DNA from: Pseudarthrobacter phenanthrenivorans Sphe3
GTDB lineage: Bacteria > Actinomycetota > Actinomycetes > Actinomycetales > Micrococcaceae
Direction of reading: 5' to 3'
NCBI RefSeq assembly: GCF_000189535.1
Contig: NC_015145.1
Span: 186,001-250,000 of the forward strand
DNA length: 64,000 nt
In this document: piece by piece, positions 16,845 through 26,476 of the stretch
Layout: every line of letters starts with the position of its first letter
How positions within the stretch are numbered: position 1 is the stretch's first letter
Made by a program: the position numbers and the translations under genes
The notes under the pieces: generated by a model
Databases searched by the model: none
The model's input: the letters and a program-made list of their open reading frames with translations, nothing else
What the model was told of the DNA's origin: nothing

Positions 16845-17024
16845 GTTGAAGTCCTTCTGGTTACTGGCTGCGGTTTCTTGGTGCAGGTCCTGTAACTACT
16901 GTGAGGCACTTCATATATTCGGGGAAGGCGGTGTTTTTGATATCAAGTATCCGTCTCGCTGATACTGATGCTTGCGGGTACAAGGGCTCTATCGCTGGCC
17001 CGCCCAGGCGTCCATGCTGGGCAG

Positions 17025-17723
17025 ATGACCGGTGAACTGGCGCTGCCGCCCGACGTCGAACGCCATGCCTCCGCCAACCATGCCTTGCACCCGGACCGTG
17101 TCTGGGTCCGGGTGCTGCGGGGTGCGGTGGGCATCTTCCTGCTCGTGGCCATCATCCAAAAGACCTACGATGCGACGTTGCCAGGCAACGACGTGGACAT
17201 CCCCCAGCTCTACTCGGAGTTCACTGTGCAGGCGAACCTCGTCGTCGGACTGGTGCTCCTGGCCTCGGCGGGGCGGCCAAGGGCCCGGCTCCCACAATGG
17301 TGGGACCACCTGTTCGGCGCCCTCGTCCTGTATCTGGTGATGACCGGCATCATCTACATCGTCCTGATAGCCCCTGCCGACGAGCCCTGGTGGAGCTGGG
17401 ACCTCTACTGGCCGCAGATGGCGCACCACCGGCTGGCCCCTTTGTTCGTGGCGCTGGACTGGCTGCTGGTGACCAAGACTGCCCGGGGTGCGTGGTGGCG
17501 CCCCCTGGCATGGTTGGGCTACCCCGTCGCTTTCCTCGTCTTTTCCTGGCTGCGCGGCGGCATGGATGGCTGGTACGTCTACGACTTTCTTGATCCGACC
17601 CTCGAAGGTGGCTGGGCGGCCGTTCTCATCACGACGGCGGAGGTACTTATCGCGTTCCTCGTGGCCGGGCTCCTGGTGCACTTGGCCGGAAACCTTCGTG
17701 CCAGGCTTGCTGCGGAGCGCTAA
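17025..17723 (+). CDS. Pr6Pr-family membrane protein
   Basis: A 232-residue protein with about six hydrophobic helices and conserved polar/aromatic loops (DLYWPQMAHHRLAPLFVALDW; RGGMDGWYVYDFLDP). The pattern fits the Pr6Pr (FAR-17a/AIG1-like) family, uncharacterised in bacteria and possibly hydrolytic in eukaryotic relatives. ATG 17025 follows a GGGCAG stretch; the frame is open further upstream but that part has no family character. It is divergent from the aromatic operon and converges on the binding-protein gene; no functional link is evident. Confidence 0.75.
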   Translation: MTGELALPPDVERHASANHALHPDRVWVRVLRGAVGIFLLVAIIQKTYDATLPGNDVDIPQLYSEFTVQANLVVGLVLLASAGRPRARLPQWWDHLFGALVLYLVMTGIIYIVLIAPADEPWWSWDLYWPQMAHHRLAPLFVALDWLLVTKTARGAWWRPLAWLGYPVAFLVFSWLRGGMDGWYVYDFLDPTLEGGWAAVLITTAEVLIAFLVAGLLVHLAGNLRARLAAER

Positions 17724-17747
17724 GGCTGCTGACCGGTTCGGAGGCCG

Positions 17748-18920
17748 CTACTCCTTCCCCAGCCCCGCGGCCGAGGTCTTCTTGCCGGCCACCTGGTTGA
17801 GCGCCACCAGGTCGAAGATGCCCTTGATGTCGGCCTGCTTGGTGGTGCCTGCCGCGACGCCGTCCGCCAGGAGCTTTTCGTAGGTGCCGGCCAGCGGGTC
17901 CACCGTGAACACAATGTTCTGCAGGGACCTGGTGATCACGTCCGCCTTCAGCTCCGCTCCCGCGGCTTCCTTCAATGCTGCGTTGATGACGGCAGCCTTC
18001 TCGCCGTCGGCTGCATTGTTCAGCCACTCCACCGACTTCACGTGGCCCTTCAGCAGCGCCTTGACGGTGTCCGGATGATCTGCGGCGAACTTCTGGTTCA
18101 CGATCAGGACGGTTGTGGGGAACTCGCCCGGCTTGCCGGACAGCGAGCCGTCCCACAGGTCTTTTTCGTCCACCAGGACCTTGGCGCCGGCGGTCAGCAC
18201 CAGGCGGGAGGCCCAGGGCTCGGGCAACCACGCGCCGTCGAGTTTTCCGTCCTGGAACAGCTTGAGGGTCTGGGCGTTTTCCGTGGGGTTGATGGCCACG
18301 TCGCCGCTGCCGTCCACGTTGGTTTTGTACCCTTCGCCAGCGAGCCAGCCCCGGAGGGCGACATCCTGCGTGCCGCCCAGCTGCGGGGAGGCGAGGGTCT
18401 TGCCCTTGAGGTCCGCCGCGGAGTTGATCTCCGGCTTGACCACCAGCTGGGCGCCGCCGGCGGCTGCACCGGCGATGATGTTGACCGACTCGCCGCCGCT
18501 CTTGACGAACGAGTTGATGGCCGGATTCGGGCCGATGTAGGTGGCGTCGATGGCGCCGGCGTTGAGTGCTTCGATGGCTGCTGGGCCTGCGTTGAACACC
18601 TGGGTGCTGAGCTTGGTGCCGCCCAGTTCGTCCGCGATATGGCCCTGGCTGTCGCCCACCAGGGCGGGAGCGTGGGTGACGTTGCCAAAGTAGCCCAGCT
18701 TCAGCTCGACGGCGGGGTTGCCGGCGGAAGCGGTCTCCTGGACTGCCGCCGGGCTGCTGTTGACGGCGGAGGCGACGGCGGCGCCACCACCGATGAGGGC
18801 CAGGGCAGCGGCAGCAATGCCGATCTTGAGGCCGAACGGGCGCTTGGGAGCGGCGGGCTGGCCTGCAACAATGCGGGTTGAGCCTTGCTGCTCCGGGCGC
18901 TTGTCCGATGGTTCTGACAT
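17748..18920 (-). CDS. ABC transporter substrate-binding protein, aliphatic sulfonate/nitrate (SsuA/TauA) type
   Basis: A 390-residue protein. Residues about 28-52 form one hydrophobic signal/anchor segment after a basic stretch (PKRPFGLKIGIAAAALALIG), without a lipobox Cys. The mature part starts VELKLGYFGNVTHAPAL and contains GKTLASPQLGGTQDVALRGW and LDGAWLPEPWAS, typical of SsuA-like binding proteins for sulfonates, taurine, nitrate or thiamine precursors. No permease or ATPase gene is adjacent, so it is an orphan here or serves a remote transporter. AAAGGAA precedes ATG 18920. Confidence 0.85.
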   Translation of the reverse strand: MSEPSDKRPEQQGSTRIVAGQPAAPKRPFGLKIGIAAAALALIGGGAAVASAVNSSPAAVQETASAGNPAVELKLGYFGNVTHAPALVGDSQGHIADELGGTKLSTQVFNAGPAAIEALNAGAIDATYIGPNPAINSFVKSGGESVNIIAGAAAGGAQLVVKPEINSAADLKGKTLASPQLGGTQDVALRGWLAGEGYKTNVDGSGDVAINPTENAQTLKLFQDGKLDGAWLPEPWASRLVLTAGAKVLVDEKDLWDGSLSGKPGEFPTTVLIVNQKFAADHPDTVKALLKGHVKSVEWLNNAADGEKAAVINAALKEAAGAELKADVITRSLQNIVFTVDPLAGTYEKLLADGVAAGTTKQADIKGIFDLVALNQVAGKKTSAAGLGKE

Positions 18921-19043
18921 GGGAATTCCTTTGCTGGGGCGGATGCTGAGATGAGATTACGGAGGCTCCAGCAGTGCCACAATCGTTCCCGTAGCAGGCG
19001 TTCACGGGACGTCGCGAACACTCAATGCGGCGTAGCCGAGCGT

Positions 19044-19057
19044 CACGAAACGTCGTG
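19044..19057. promoter_or_regulatory. Palindrome in the divergent SBP/TetR intergenic region
   Basis: CACGA and TCGTG arms around AACG form a perfect 14-nt dyad between the binding-protein gene (start 18920) and the TetR gene (start 19126). It could be an operator for either gene. There is no second copy nearby, so confidence is low. Confidence 0.25.
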
Positions 19058-19125
19058 CGGCGTCTTGTGGGTGGGGCCCTGGGCCCCGGGATGCACGGGC
19101 ATCGCTTTCACCATAGGCTGGCCGG

Positions 19126-19719
19126 GTGGATACAGATACCGTGAATTCCCGCGAACAGGGCGGGCAGCTCGACAGGCAGTCGCGCATTCTTGAAGCAGCG
19201 CTGGAACTGCTGTCGCGCCACGGGATCTCCGGGGTCAGCATGCGCGCGGTGGCGCGCGAGGCGGGAGTCGCCCTGGGCCTGGTGAACTACTACTACGAGG
19301 ACAAATCAAGCCTGATCCGGGCGGCACTGCACAGCGTGGACAAGCACGACCTTGCACTGGTTGCGCCGGACCCTGCGCTGCCCCCGGACGAGCAGCTCCG
19401 GAATGCCCTCCACCGTGTTGCAGGGCCGGAACTGCTGACCACGCGCTACCTGTCCCTGCGCCTTCACCTGTGGGCGCTCGCGAAGGCAGACGACGATTTC
19501 GCCCTGATCAATGCGGCGGCGTTCGACCGGTACCTCGACGGGCTTGCGGCGCTGATCGGGAATGCCAGGCCGGAGCTGTCCGCCAAGGAATGCAAGGAGC
19601 GGGCCGCGGACATCGTTGTCCTGCAGAACGGCATGTGGCTCACCGCGCTTCTTGGCGTGGACAAGGAGTCAATCCGCCGGAGTATCGCCCGCACCGAAGA
19701 GATCGCCTTCGCCGCATAG
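19126..19719 (+). CDS. TetR-family regulator, probable BetI-like repressor of choline oxidation
   Basis: A 197-residue TetR protein. The DNA-binding domain spans about residues 17-63, with helix-turn-helix GVSMRAVAREAGVALGLVNY and the YYYEDKSSLI segment that follows it in TetR proteins. It directly precedes betA-betB on the same strand, and two TTGAAC palindromes of BetI type lie in the gap, so it very likely represses that operon and is induced by choline (inference). The GTG start lacks a ribosome binding site; TAGGCT at 19114-19119 lies 6 nt before it, which suits a leaderless transcript. Confidence 0.8.
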   Translation: MDTDTVNSREQGGQLDRQSRILEAALELLSRHGISGVSMRAVAREAGVALGLVNYYYEDKSSLIRAALHSVDKHDLALVAPDPALPPDEQLRNALHRVAGPELLTTRYLSLRLHLWALAKADDDFALINAAAFDRYLDGLAALIGNARPELSAKECKERAADIVVLQNGMWLTALLGVDKESIRRSIARTEEIAFAA

Positions 19720-19826
19720 CGGCGGGAGCTACCCTGTCACATTCGGGCGGAAGCGCGACACCTGGGAAGGCGGAAAGGCACATTCCCGCACGTCACCGCA
19801 GGCCTGATGTTTCGGCGTCGTAAATT

Positions 19827-19838
19827 TTGAACGTTTGT
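19827..19838. promoter_or_regulatory. Half-conserved BetI-type box upstream of betA
   Basis: TTGAACGTTTGT matches the palindrome TTGAACGTTCAA at 9 of 12 positions. It lies 13 nt before the full palindrome at 19851-19866. Two boxes on similar faces of the helix suggest cooperative binding of the TetR-type regulator. Confidence 0.4.
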
Positions 19839-19850
19839 CCAGTTTTCCTA

Positions 19851-19879
19851 TTGAACACTCGTTCAAGGTGCACTACTCT
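19851..19879 (+). promoter_or_regulatory. betA promoter with overlapping TTGAAC-N4-GTTCAA operator
   Basis: TTGAAC at 19851-19856 and TACTCT at 19874-19879 are separated by 17 nt, a good promoter. The same TTGAAC is the left arm of a perfect palindrome, TTGAAC ACTC GTTCAA (19851-19866). A repressor bound there would cover the -35 region. E. coli BetI also binds a dyad built on TTGAACGTTCAA-like arms, which supports the assignment of the upstream TetR gene. Confidence 0.6.
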
Positions 19880-20015
19880 CCTTGGATATGACCTACGCCA
19901 CACCAGGGGATACCGCGGATTCTCCGGCCAACACGGTCAACCTTTCGCTTTCGAAAGAACGACGACCCGCCCTGGGCTGCTGTCACCGGCACCAGGTAGA
20001 AGGAGAGTTTGCAGC

Positions 20016-21725
20016 ATGACAAAAAACCACTACGACTACGTCATCGTCGGCGGTGGAAGCGCCGGTTCGGTGCTGGCCAACCGCCTGAGCGAAGGAGGCC
20101 AGAGCAGCGTCCTGGTCCTCGAAGCCGGGCGGAGCGACTACCCCTGGGACCTGTTCATCCAGATGCCCGCCGCGCTGACCTTCCCCAGCGGCAACCCGCT
20201 CTATGACTGGCGCTACCAGTCGGATCCCGAGCCGTACATGGGCGGCCGCCGCGTGGCCCACGCCCGCGGCAAGGTCCTGGGTGGCTCCAGCTCCATCAAC
20301 GGCATGATCTTCCAGCGCGGAAACCCGCTGGACTACGAGCGCTGGGGCGCCGATGCCGGCATGGAAACCTGGGACTTCGCCCACTGCCTTCCGTACTTCA
20401 ACAAGATGGAAAACGCGCTCGCAGCGGATCCCGACGACGAGCTCCGCGGGCACGACGGTCCCCTGGTCCTTGAGCGTGGCCCCGCCACGAATCCGCTCTT
20501 CCAGGCGTTTTTCATGGCCGCCCAGCAGGCCGGCTACCCGATGACCGATGATGTCAACGGGTACCGCCAGGAAGGCTTCGCCCCCTTTGACCGGAACGTC
20601 CACAAGGGCCAGCGGCTCTCGGCCTCCAGGGCGCACATCCGGCCCAACTCCTCCCGGAAAAACCTCACCGTCCTGACCCGGGCGCTGGCCACGAAGGTCA
20701 ACTTCAAGGGCAATGTGGCAACGGGCGTGACCTACCGCCGCAACGGCAAGACCCACCAGGTCAACGCCGGTGAAGTGATCCTGGCCGGCGGCGCCATCAA
20801 CACCCCGCAGCTGCTGCAGCTCAGCGGCGTGGGCAACGCCGCCCACCTGAACTCACTGGGCATCAACACGGTGTCCAACCTGCCCGGCGTCGGCGAAAAC
20901 CTCCAGGACCACCTTGAGGTCTACATCCAGCACGCCTGCACCGAGCCGGTCTCCATGCAGCCGGCGCTGGACGTCTGGCGCATGCCGTGGATCGGCATGC
21001 AGTGGCTCTTTGGCCGCAAGGGCCCGGCAGCCACCAACCACTTCGAGGGAGGCGGCTTTGTCCGCTCCAACGAGGACGTTGCCTACCCCAACCTGATGTT
21101 CCACTTCCTCCCGGTTGCCGTCCGCTACGACGGACAGAAGGCGGACGCCAAGCACGGCTACCAGGTGCACATTGGCCCCATGTACTCCGACGCCCGCGGC
21201 ACCCTGAAGATCAAGTCCACGGACCCGACGGTCCACCCGTCCATGGTGTTCAACTACCTGTCCACGGACCAGGACCGGCGCGAATGGGTGGAGGCCATCC
21301 ATGTTGCCCGCGACATCCTGGGCCAGTCCGCCATGTCGCCGTTCAACGGCGGGGAGCTTTCCCCGGGCCGGTCCGTGCAGACGGACGCCGAGATCCTTGA
21401 CTGGGTTGCCCGCGACGCCGAGACGGCGCTTCACCCGTCCTGCACAGCGAAGATGGGCCCGGACTCCGACCCCATGGCCGTGGTCAACCCGCTGGACATG
21501 ACGGTCCATGGCACCAGCGGCCTGCGCGTGGTGGACGCCTCCGCCATGCCGTACGTCACCAACGGAAACATCTACGCCCCCGTCATGATGCTTGCGGAAA
21601 AAGCCGCCGACCTCATCGCCGGCAAGGCACCCTTGGCGCCCCAGCACGCAGAGTTCTACCGGCACGGCGTTAGCCCGCTGGAGCGTAACAGTGCCGCTGC
21701 CACCGCAGCGGCAGGGCGGGCCTAG
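20016..21725 (+). CDS. betA: Choline dehydrogenase (GMC family)
   Basis: A 569-residue GMC flavoprotein, close to the usual BetA length. It begins [21 protein letters not shown] with the FAD motif, has the GMC signature [16 protein letters not shown], and ends with [20 protein letters not shown] (catalytic His), then [20 protein letters not shown]. It oxidises choline to betaine aldehyde at the membrane. AGAAGGAGAG before ATG 20016 fixes the start. It is followed after 31 bases by the aldehyde dehydrogenase gene. An ethanolamine- or other alcohol-specific GMC enzyme is possible, but the neighbours make choline the best call. Confidence 0.88.
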   Translation: MTKNHYDYVIVGGGSAGSVLANRLSEGGQSSVLVLEAGRSDYPWDLFIQMPAALTFPSGNPLYDWRYQSDPEPYMGGRRVAHARGKVLGGSSSINGMIFQRGNPLDYERWGADAGMETWDFAHCLPYFNKMENALAADPDDELRGHDGPLVLERGPATNPLFQAFFMAAQQAGYPMTDDVNGYRQEGFAPFDRNVHKGQRLSASRAHIRPNSSRKNLTVLTRALATKVNFKGNVATGVTYRRNGKTHQVNAGEVILAGGAINTPQLLQLSGVGNAAHLNSLGINTVSNLPGVGENLQDHLEVYIQHACTEPVSMQPALDVWRMPWIGMQWLFGRKGPAATNHFEGGGFVRSNEDVAYPNLMFHFLPVAVRYDGQKADAKHGYQVHIGPMYSDARGTLKIKSTDPTVHPSMVFNYLSTDQDRREWVEAIHVARDILGQSAMSPFNGGELSPGRSVQTDAEILDWVARDAETALHPSCTAKMGPDSDPMAVVNPLDMTVHGTSGLRVVDASAMPYVTNGNIYAPVMMLAEKAADLIAGKAPLAPQHAEFYRHGVSPLERNSAAATAAAGRA

Positions 21726-21756
21726 GCATGATGGATGTGCAGGAAAAGGAGAAACC

Positions 21757-23310
21757 ATGACCGCCACCGTTGAGCAAGTCCAGCAGTCCCGGGAGGCACA
21801 GGGCACCGTCAAAGGCCTGTACATCGACGGCGCCTGGCAGGAAGCGTCCGACGGCGGCACGACAGTTGTGCGCTGCCCTGCGGACGGGCGCGAGGTAGCA
21901 GAAGTAGCGTCCTCGACGGCGGACGACGCAGAGCGGGCGATCGCGGCTGCGCGCTCAGCTTTTGACCACGGCCCCTGGCGGCGGCTCACCGACCTTGAGC
22001 GCGGGGCGGTCATGCTCCGCGTGGCCGAACTGCTGGAGCGGGACAAGGCTGCCTACGCCCGGGCCGAGGCGCTCGATACGGGCAAGCGGCTCGTCGAGGC
22101 CGAGTACGACATTGACGATATTGCCGCCTGCTTCCGCTACTACGGAAAGATCGCAGGCCTCGATGCCGGCAGGGTCATCGACACGGGCCGGCCGAACGCC
22201 ATCAGCCGCGTGGTGTATGAACCGCTCGGCGTGTGCGCCCTCATCGCCCCTTGGAACTACCCGCTGCTTCAGGCGGCATGGAAGGTGGCGCCAGCACTGG
22301 TTGCGGGGAACTCGTTCGTGCTCAAGCCCAGCGAGCTGACGCCGTCGACCTCCATCCTGCTCATGGAGACTCTCGCGGAGGCCGGCGTTCCTGCCGGCGT
22401 GGCGAACCTCGTCACCGGATCCGGGTCCAGGGTGGGGCCGCTGCTGAGCTCGGACCCGCGCGTCGACCTGGTTTCCCTGACCGGGAGCCTGGCCACCGGA
22501 CAGACCATCATGGCCGCCGCTGCAGAGACAGTGAAGCGGGTCGCCTTTGAGCTCGGGGGGAAGAACCCCAATGTCGTCTTCGCAGACGCGGACTGGGACG
22601 CCGCCGTCGACAATGCCCTGACGGCTGTCTTCCTGCACTCCGGCCAGGTGTGCTCGGCAGGAGCGCGGCTCGTCGTCGAGGAGACGATCGCCGAGCGCTT
22701 TGTGGCCGAGGTGGTGGAACGGGCGAAGAAGATCCGGATGGGCGGACCGTTCGACTCCTCGGCTGAGACGGGGCCGCTCATCTCCGAGAAGCACCGCAGC
22801 CAGGTTCACGCCTACGTGCAGGCCGGGATCGCGGAGGGCGCAGAACTGTTGTGCGGCGGCTACATCCCTGACGAGGGGCCGCTCGCCGACGGATTCTTCT
22901 ACCCGCCCACCGTGCTCGCCAACTGCCGCTCCGGCATGAGCGTGCTGCGGGAGGAGTCATTCGGGCCGGTACTCACGGTGGAGACGTTCCGCACGGAGGA
23001 CGAGGCGGTGGCCATCGCCAACGACACGGAGTACGGACTGGCCGGTGCGGTGTGGACATCCGACGCCTCCAAGGCGCAGCGCGTCGCTGCCGGCCTCCGG
23101 CACGGAACAGTGTGGATCAACGACTACCACCCGTACGTGCCGCAGGCGGAATGGGGCGGTTTCGGGAAGTCGGGGATCGGCCGCGAGCTGGGCAGCGCGG
23201 GCCTCAACGAGTACCGCGAAGCCAAACATATCTGGCAGAACATCCAGCCCGCGCCCAGCGGCTGGTTCGGCGCATCCCATCCGGAAGCGGGGGCAGGCGT
23301 AGCCGAATAG
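21757..23310 (+). CDS. betB: Betaine-aldehyde dehydrogenase
   Basis: A 517-residue NAD-dependent aldehyde dehydrogenase, about 25 residues longer than usual because of its N-terminus. The catalytic Glu265 is in FELGGKNPN and the nucleophile Cys299 is in HSGQVCSAG. APWNYPLLQAAWKVAPALVAGN is the cofactor-binding region. It oxidises betaine aldehyde to glycine betaine in the cytoplasm. AAAAGGAGA precedes ATG 21757. It forms an operon with betA and, 124 bases on, the APC permease. Confidence 0.88.
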   Translation: MTATVEQVQQSREAQGTVKGLYIDGAWQEASDGGTTVVRCPADGREVAEVASSTADDAERAIAAARSAFDHGPWRRLTDLERGAVMLRVAELLERDKAAYARAEALDTGKRLVEAEYDIDDIAACFRYYGKIAGLDAGRVIDTGRPNAISRVVYEPLGVCALIAPWNYPLLQAAWKVAPALVAGNSFVLKPSELTPSTSILLMETLAEAGVPAGVANLVTGSGSRVGPLLSSDPRVDLVSLTGSLATGQTIMAAAAETVKRVAFELGGKNPNVVFADADWDAAVDNALTAVFLHSGQVCSAGARLVVEETIAERFVAEVVERAKKIRMGGPFDSSAETGPLISEKHRSQVHAYVQAGIAEGAELLCGGYIPDEGPLADGFFYPPTVLANCRSGMSVLREESFGPVLTVETFRTEDEAVAIANDTEYGLAGAVWTSDASKAQRVAAGLRHGTVWINDYHPYVPQAEWGGFGKSGIGRELGSAGLNEYREAKHIWQNIQPAPSGWFGASHPEAGAGVAE

Positions 23311-23434
23311 GCACCAAACAGCAACGGGGGAACGGCGGGGCATCGCGCACGGCGGTGCCCGGCCGGTTGCATCACCTGCGTCCAACGGCGGCCGCAGGTC
23401 AACACCACTGTGCTTTTCTGACTTAGGAGTTCAG

Positions 23435-25093
23435 ATGTTGGAACCCAGCAAGAGTACTGATTCAAGCGGCATGGCCGAATTCGGCTATGCCCAGACTTTG
23501 GACCGCAGCATCGGCAAGTTCGCCAGCTTCGCGGCCGGAGTCAGCTACATTTCCATCCTCACCGGCGTTTTTCAATTGTTCTACTTTGGTTTCTCCATGG
23601 CTGGCCCCGCCTACGCGTGGTCCTGGCCCATCGTCTTCGTCGGCCAACTGATGGTGGCGCTCTGCTTCGCCGAGCTCGCCGGCCGCTATCCGGTGGCCGG
23701 GTCCGTCTACAACTGGGCCAAACAGCTCTCGTCGAGTACGTTCGCCTGGCTGGCCGGGTGGCTGCTGCTCATTTCCTCCATGGTGGCGCTCGGAGCGGTC
23801 GCCCTGGCGCTGCAGCTAACCCTGCCCCAGATATGGTCTGGTTTCCAGATCATCGGTGACGGCACCGGCACCTACGACTTCGCCCTCAACGGCGTCCTGC
23901 TGGCGAGCATCATGATCACCATCTCCACCCTCATCAATGCCTTCGGCGTGAAGCTGATGACCAAAATCAACAGCATCGGCGTCTTCGTTGAGCTGGCCGC
24001 CGCCGTACTCCTCATCCTGGCATTGGGATGGCACGTGGTGCGGGGGCCGGAAGTCCTGTTCAGCACCGCGGGCTACGGCGAAGGGCACGACCTTGGCTTC
24101 TTCGGGGTCTTCCTTATCGGCGCGATGGCATCCGGGTACGTGATGTACGGCTTCGACACGGCCAGTTCCCTGGGCGAGGAGACGAAGGACCCCAAGAAGA
24201 CCGCTCCAAAGGCGATCCTGCGGGCGATCACGGCTTCCTTCATCCTCGGCGGTCTGATCCTCCTCGGTGGACTCTTGGCCGCTCCCGACCTGAACGATCC
24301 CAAGCTGGGCAGCGCAGACGGCGGTCTGCAGTACATCGTGCTCTCCGTGCTGGGAGGGCCCTTCGGCAAGGCATTCCTGGCCTGCATCGTCGTTGCAGTG
24401 TTCGTCTGCACCCTCGCAGTCCACGCAGCCGCCATCCGCATGATGTTCGCCATGGCCCGTGACAACAACCTGCCTTTCAGCCGGCAGCTCAGCAAAGTCC
24501 ACCCCGAGCGCAAGACGCCCACCGTGGCGGCCATCGTTATTGGGGTCATCGCCATCATTCCGCTGGTCGTCAATGTCTCTCAGCCAGCGATCTTCACCAT
24601 CCTGTCAAGCATCAGCATCGTCCTGATCTACCTGTCCTACCTGCTGGTCACCGTGCCCCTGCTGCGGCGGCGCTTCCTGAAGAAATGGCCGCTGTCCGAC
24701 GAAACCCACGGCAAGGCCGGGTTCAGCCTGGGAAAGTGGGGCCTGCCCGTGAATATCCTCGCTGTCCTGTGGGGCGGTGCCATGACGCTGAACCTGATCT
24801 GGCCGCGGCCCGAGATCTACAACTCGGTGCCGCCGTTTGAGTGGTACCTGCAGTGGGGCGGCGTCATCTTTGTTACTGCGGTCACCGTTATCGGCGTCCT
24901 GATGTACAGGCTGAAGCTCCGGCACCACACCGGTGTCCTCGCCGGGCACGCCGCCGGGTCCCCGGAAGCTCCAGCTGCTCCCTCGGCCCCGGCACATGCT
25001 GCGGCCCTTATCCAACCGGTGCCTGCAGCTGCCGCAACTGCAGCTGTAGCCGTACCCGCAGCCGACCAGGAGGTCATGGACGGGGCCCGGTAG
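23435..25093 (+). CDS. APC-superfamily amino acid/choline permease
   Basis: A 552-residue transporter with 12 predicted helices. Helix 1 carries GVSYISILTGVFQLFYFG and the loop before helix 3 reads FAELAGRYPVAGSVYNWAKQ, typical of the ACT/BAT (eukaryote-like) APC group that transports amino acids, GABA or choline. The last about 70 residues are a disordered Ala/Pro-rich cytoplasmic tail. Placed after betA-betB, it probably imports choline or a related quaternary amine (inference). TTAGGAGTT precedes ATG 23435. Confidence 0.8.
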   Translation: MLEPSKSTDSSGMAEFGYAQTLDRSIGKFASFAAGVSYISILTGVFQLFYFGFSMAGPAYAWSWPIVFVGQLMVALCFAELAGRYPVAGSVYNWAKQLSSSTFAWLAGWLLLISSMVALGAVALALQLTLPQIWSGFQIIGDGTGTYDFALNGVLLASIMITISTLINAFGVKLMTKINSIGVFVELAAAVLLILALGWHVVRGPEVLFSTAGYGEGHDLGFFGVFLIGAMASGYVMYGFDTASSLGEETKDPKKTAPKAILRAITASFILGGLILLGGLLAAPDLNDPKLGSADGGLQYIVLSVLGGPFGKAFLACIVVAVFVCTLAVHAAAIRMMFAMARDNNLPFSRQLSKVHPERKTPTVAAIVIGVIAIIPLVVNVSQPAIFTILSSISIVLIYLSYLLVTVPLLRRRFLKKWPLSDETHGKAGFSLGKWGLPVNILAVLWGGAMTLNLIWPRPEIYNSVPPFEWYLQWGGVIFVTAVTVIGVLMYRLKLRHHTGVLAGHAAGSPEAPAAPSAPAHAAALIQPVPAAAATAAVAVPAADQEVMDGAR

Positions 25094-25116
25094 GTCAACT
25101 TTCGTAGCACGGACGG

Positions 25117-25151
25117 GCATCCCTCCGCCACGCCCCGCGGCGGAGGGGTGC
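25117..25151. terminator. Bidirectional hairpin terminator between the APC permease and umuC
   Basis: GCATCCCTCCGCC (25117-25129) pairs with GGCGGAGGGGTGC (25139-25151) through 13 base pairs, including one G-T wobble, around a 9-nt loop. There is no T tract, as is common in GC-rich actinobacteria. It lies between two convergent genes. Confidence 0.7.
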
Positions 25152-25177
25152 TCGCCGTCGTCGTACAGGGCTGTATG

Positions 25178-26476
25178 TCATGCAGCCTTGACCAGGGGAA
25201 GCTCGTCCCAGTGGGTGGTGTACCGGGGCGAACGCATGGTGCGTTTCATGCTCCAGTCCAGGCCGGTCTTGATGCCGGCGTGGCCCAACCCGATGGAGCC
25301 CCGCCCGAAGCGGCGGCTGACGTCCTCCAGGAGTGTGCCGATATGGCGTTCCTCGTGCGGGTTCTCAAACGGCTCCAGCGGGGATTGGTTGCCCGTGGGC
25401 CTCAGGTCCGTGAGCATCAGCCCCACCTTCACGTATTTCACGCCTTCCCGAATGCTGGGCAACAGGGCATGCGCCGCGCGCGTGAGCAGCAGGGGATCGG
25501 CCGTCGGCATGGGCAGGGCGACGCATACAGAGGGATAGGCCTGTTCCTCGCCCCTGAAGGGAGACGTGCCCGCGAAGGCCGTCAGGACTTTGGCCTGCAG
25601 CCCGTGCTTCGCCAGACGGGCGCCCGCGTGCTGGCCGTAGACGCTCAAGACCTGACGCAGCCCGCCAGCAGTGGTGACGGGAGTGGAAAAGGAGCGGGAA
25701 AAGATGAGCTGGTCCCTGCCGATCCGTTCCTCCTCCATGGGGATACAGGGGGTCCCGTTGAGTTCAAGGACGGTGCGCATCATCACCACGGAGAACTTGT
25801 CCCGAACGGCCACGGGGTCTGTGCGGGTGAGGTCCAGGATGGTGTGGATGCCGATGGCGTTCAGGCGCCGGGTGAGCCGTCCGGCAACGCCCCAGATTTC
25901 CTCGACGGACAGGCGCCCGAGCAGGCGCTCCCGCATTGCTGCCGGCACGCTGTCCCAGTGGCATACCCCCGCAAACGCGGGATTGTTTTTGGCCCACTTG
26001 TTGCAGAGTTTGGCCAGGGTTTTCGTGGGCGCAATACCCACGCACACGGGCACGCCCACATGGCGGCGGACGGCCTCCTTCATGGTCTTGCCCAGCGCCA
26101 GCAGCTCCTCCGGGCTGCCCTTCACGCCAAGGAATGCTTCATCGATGCTGTAGACCTCCAGCCATGCCGAGTACCTTCCGAGCAGCTCCATGACCCGGGC
26201 GCTGATGTCCCCGTACAGCTCATAGTTGCTGGATTTCGCCACCAGCCCCCATTCCTTGGCACGCGGTGCGAGTTTGAACCATGGCTCGCCGGTGGCAATG
26301 CCCAGGGCTTTTGCCTCGGGGGAGCGGGTCACGGCGCAGCCGTCATTGTTGGACAGCACCACCAGGGGCCTGCCTTCCAGCGAGGGATCGAAGGCACGCT
26401 CCGCGGAGGCGTAAAAGCAGTTCACGTCCACGTGGGCGATCTGCGGCATCTGCCGCATCGGCGCGGGTCTAGACAT
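25178..26476 (-). CDS. umuC: Y-family DNA polymerase, UmuC-type
   Basis: A 432-residue translesion polymerase. It starts IAHVDVNCFYASAERAFDP with the first catalytic Asp, has LVVLSNNDGCAVTRSPEAK (the UmuC-specific N-N-D-G-C motif), then YSIDEAFL with the catalytic Asp-Glu pair, and VGIAPTKTLAKLCNKWAK. The C-terminal little-finger domain contains RSFSTPVTTAGGL. It copies over damaged DNA during the SOS response. ATG 26476 lies 8 bases inside the end of umuD, so the two are co-translated. Confidence 0.9.
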   Translation of the reverse strand: MSRPAPMRQMPQIAHVDVNCFYASAERAFDPSLEGRPLVVLSNNDGCAVTRSPEAKALGIATGEPWFKLAPRAKEWGLVAKSSNYELYGDISARVMELLGRYSAWLEVYSIDEAFLGVKGSPEELLALGKTMKEAVRRHVGVPVCVGIAPTKTLAKLCNKWAKNNPAFAGVCHWDSVPAAMRERLLGRLSVEEIWGVAGRLTRRLNAIGIHTILDLTRTDPVAVRDKFSVVMMRTVLELNGTPCIPMEEERIGRDQLIFSRSFSTPVTTAGGLRQVLSVYGQHAGARLAKHGLQAKVLTAFAGTSPFRGEEQAYPSVCVALPMPTADPLLLTRAAHALLPSIREGVKYVKVGLMLTDLRPTGNQSPLEPFENPHEERHIGTLLEDVSRRFGRGSIGLGHAGIKTGLDWSMKRTMRSPRYTTHWDELPLVKAA

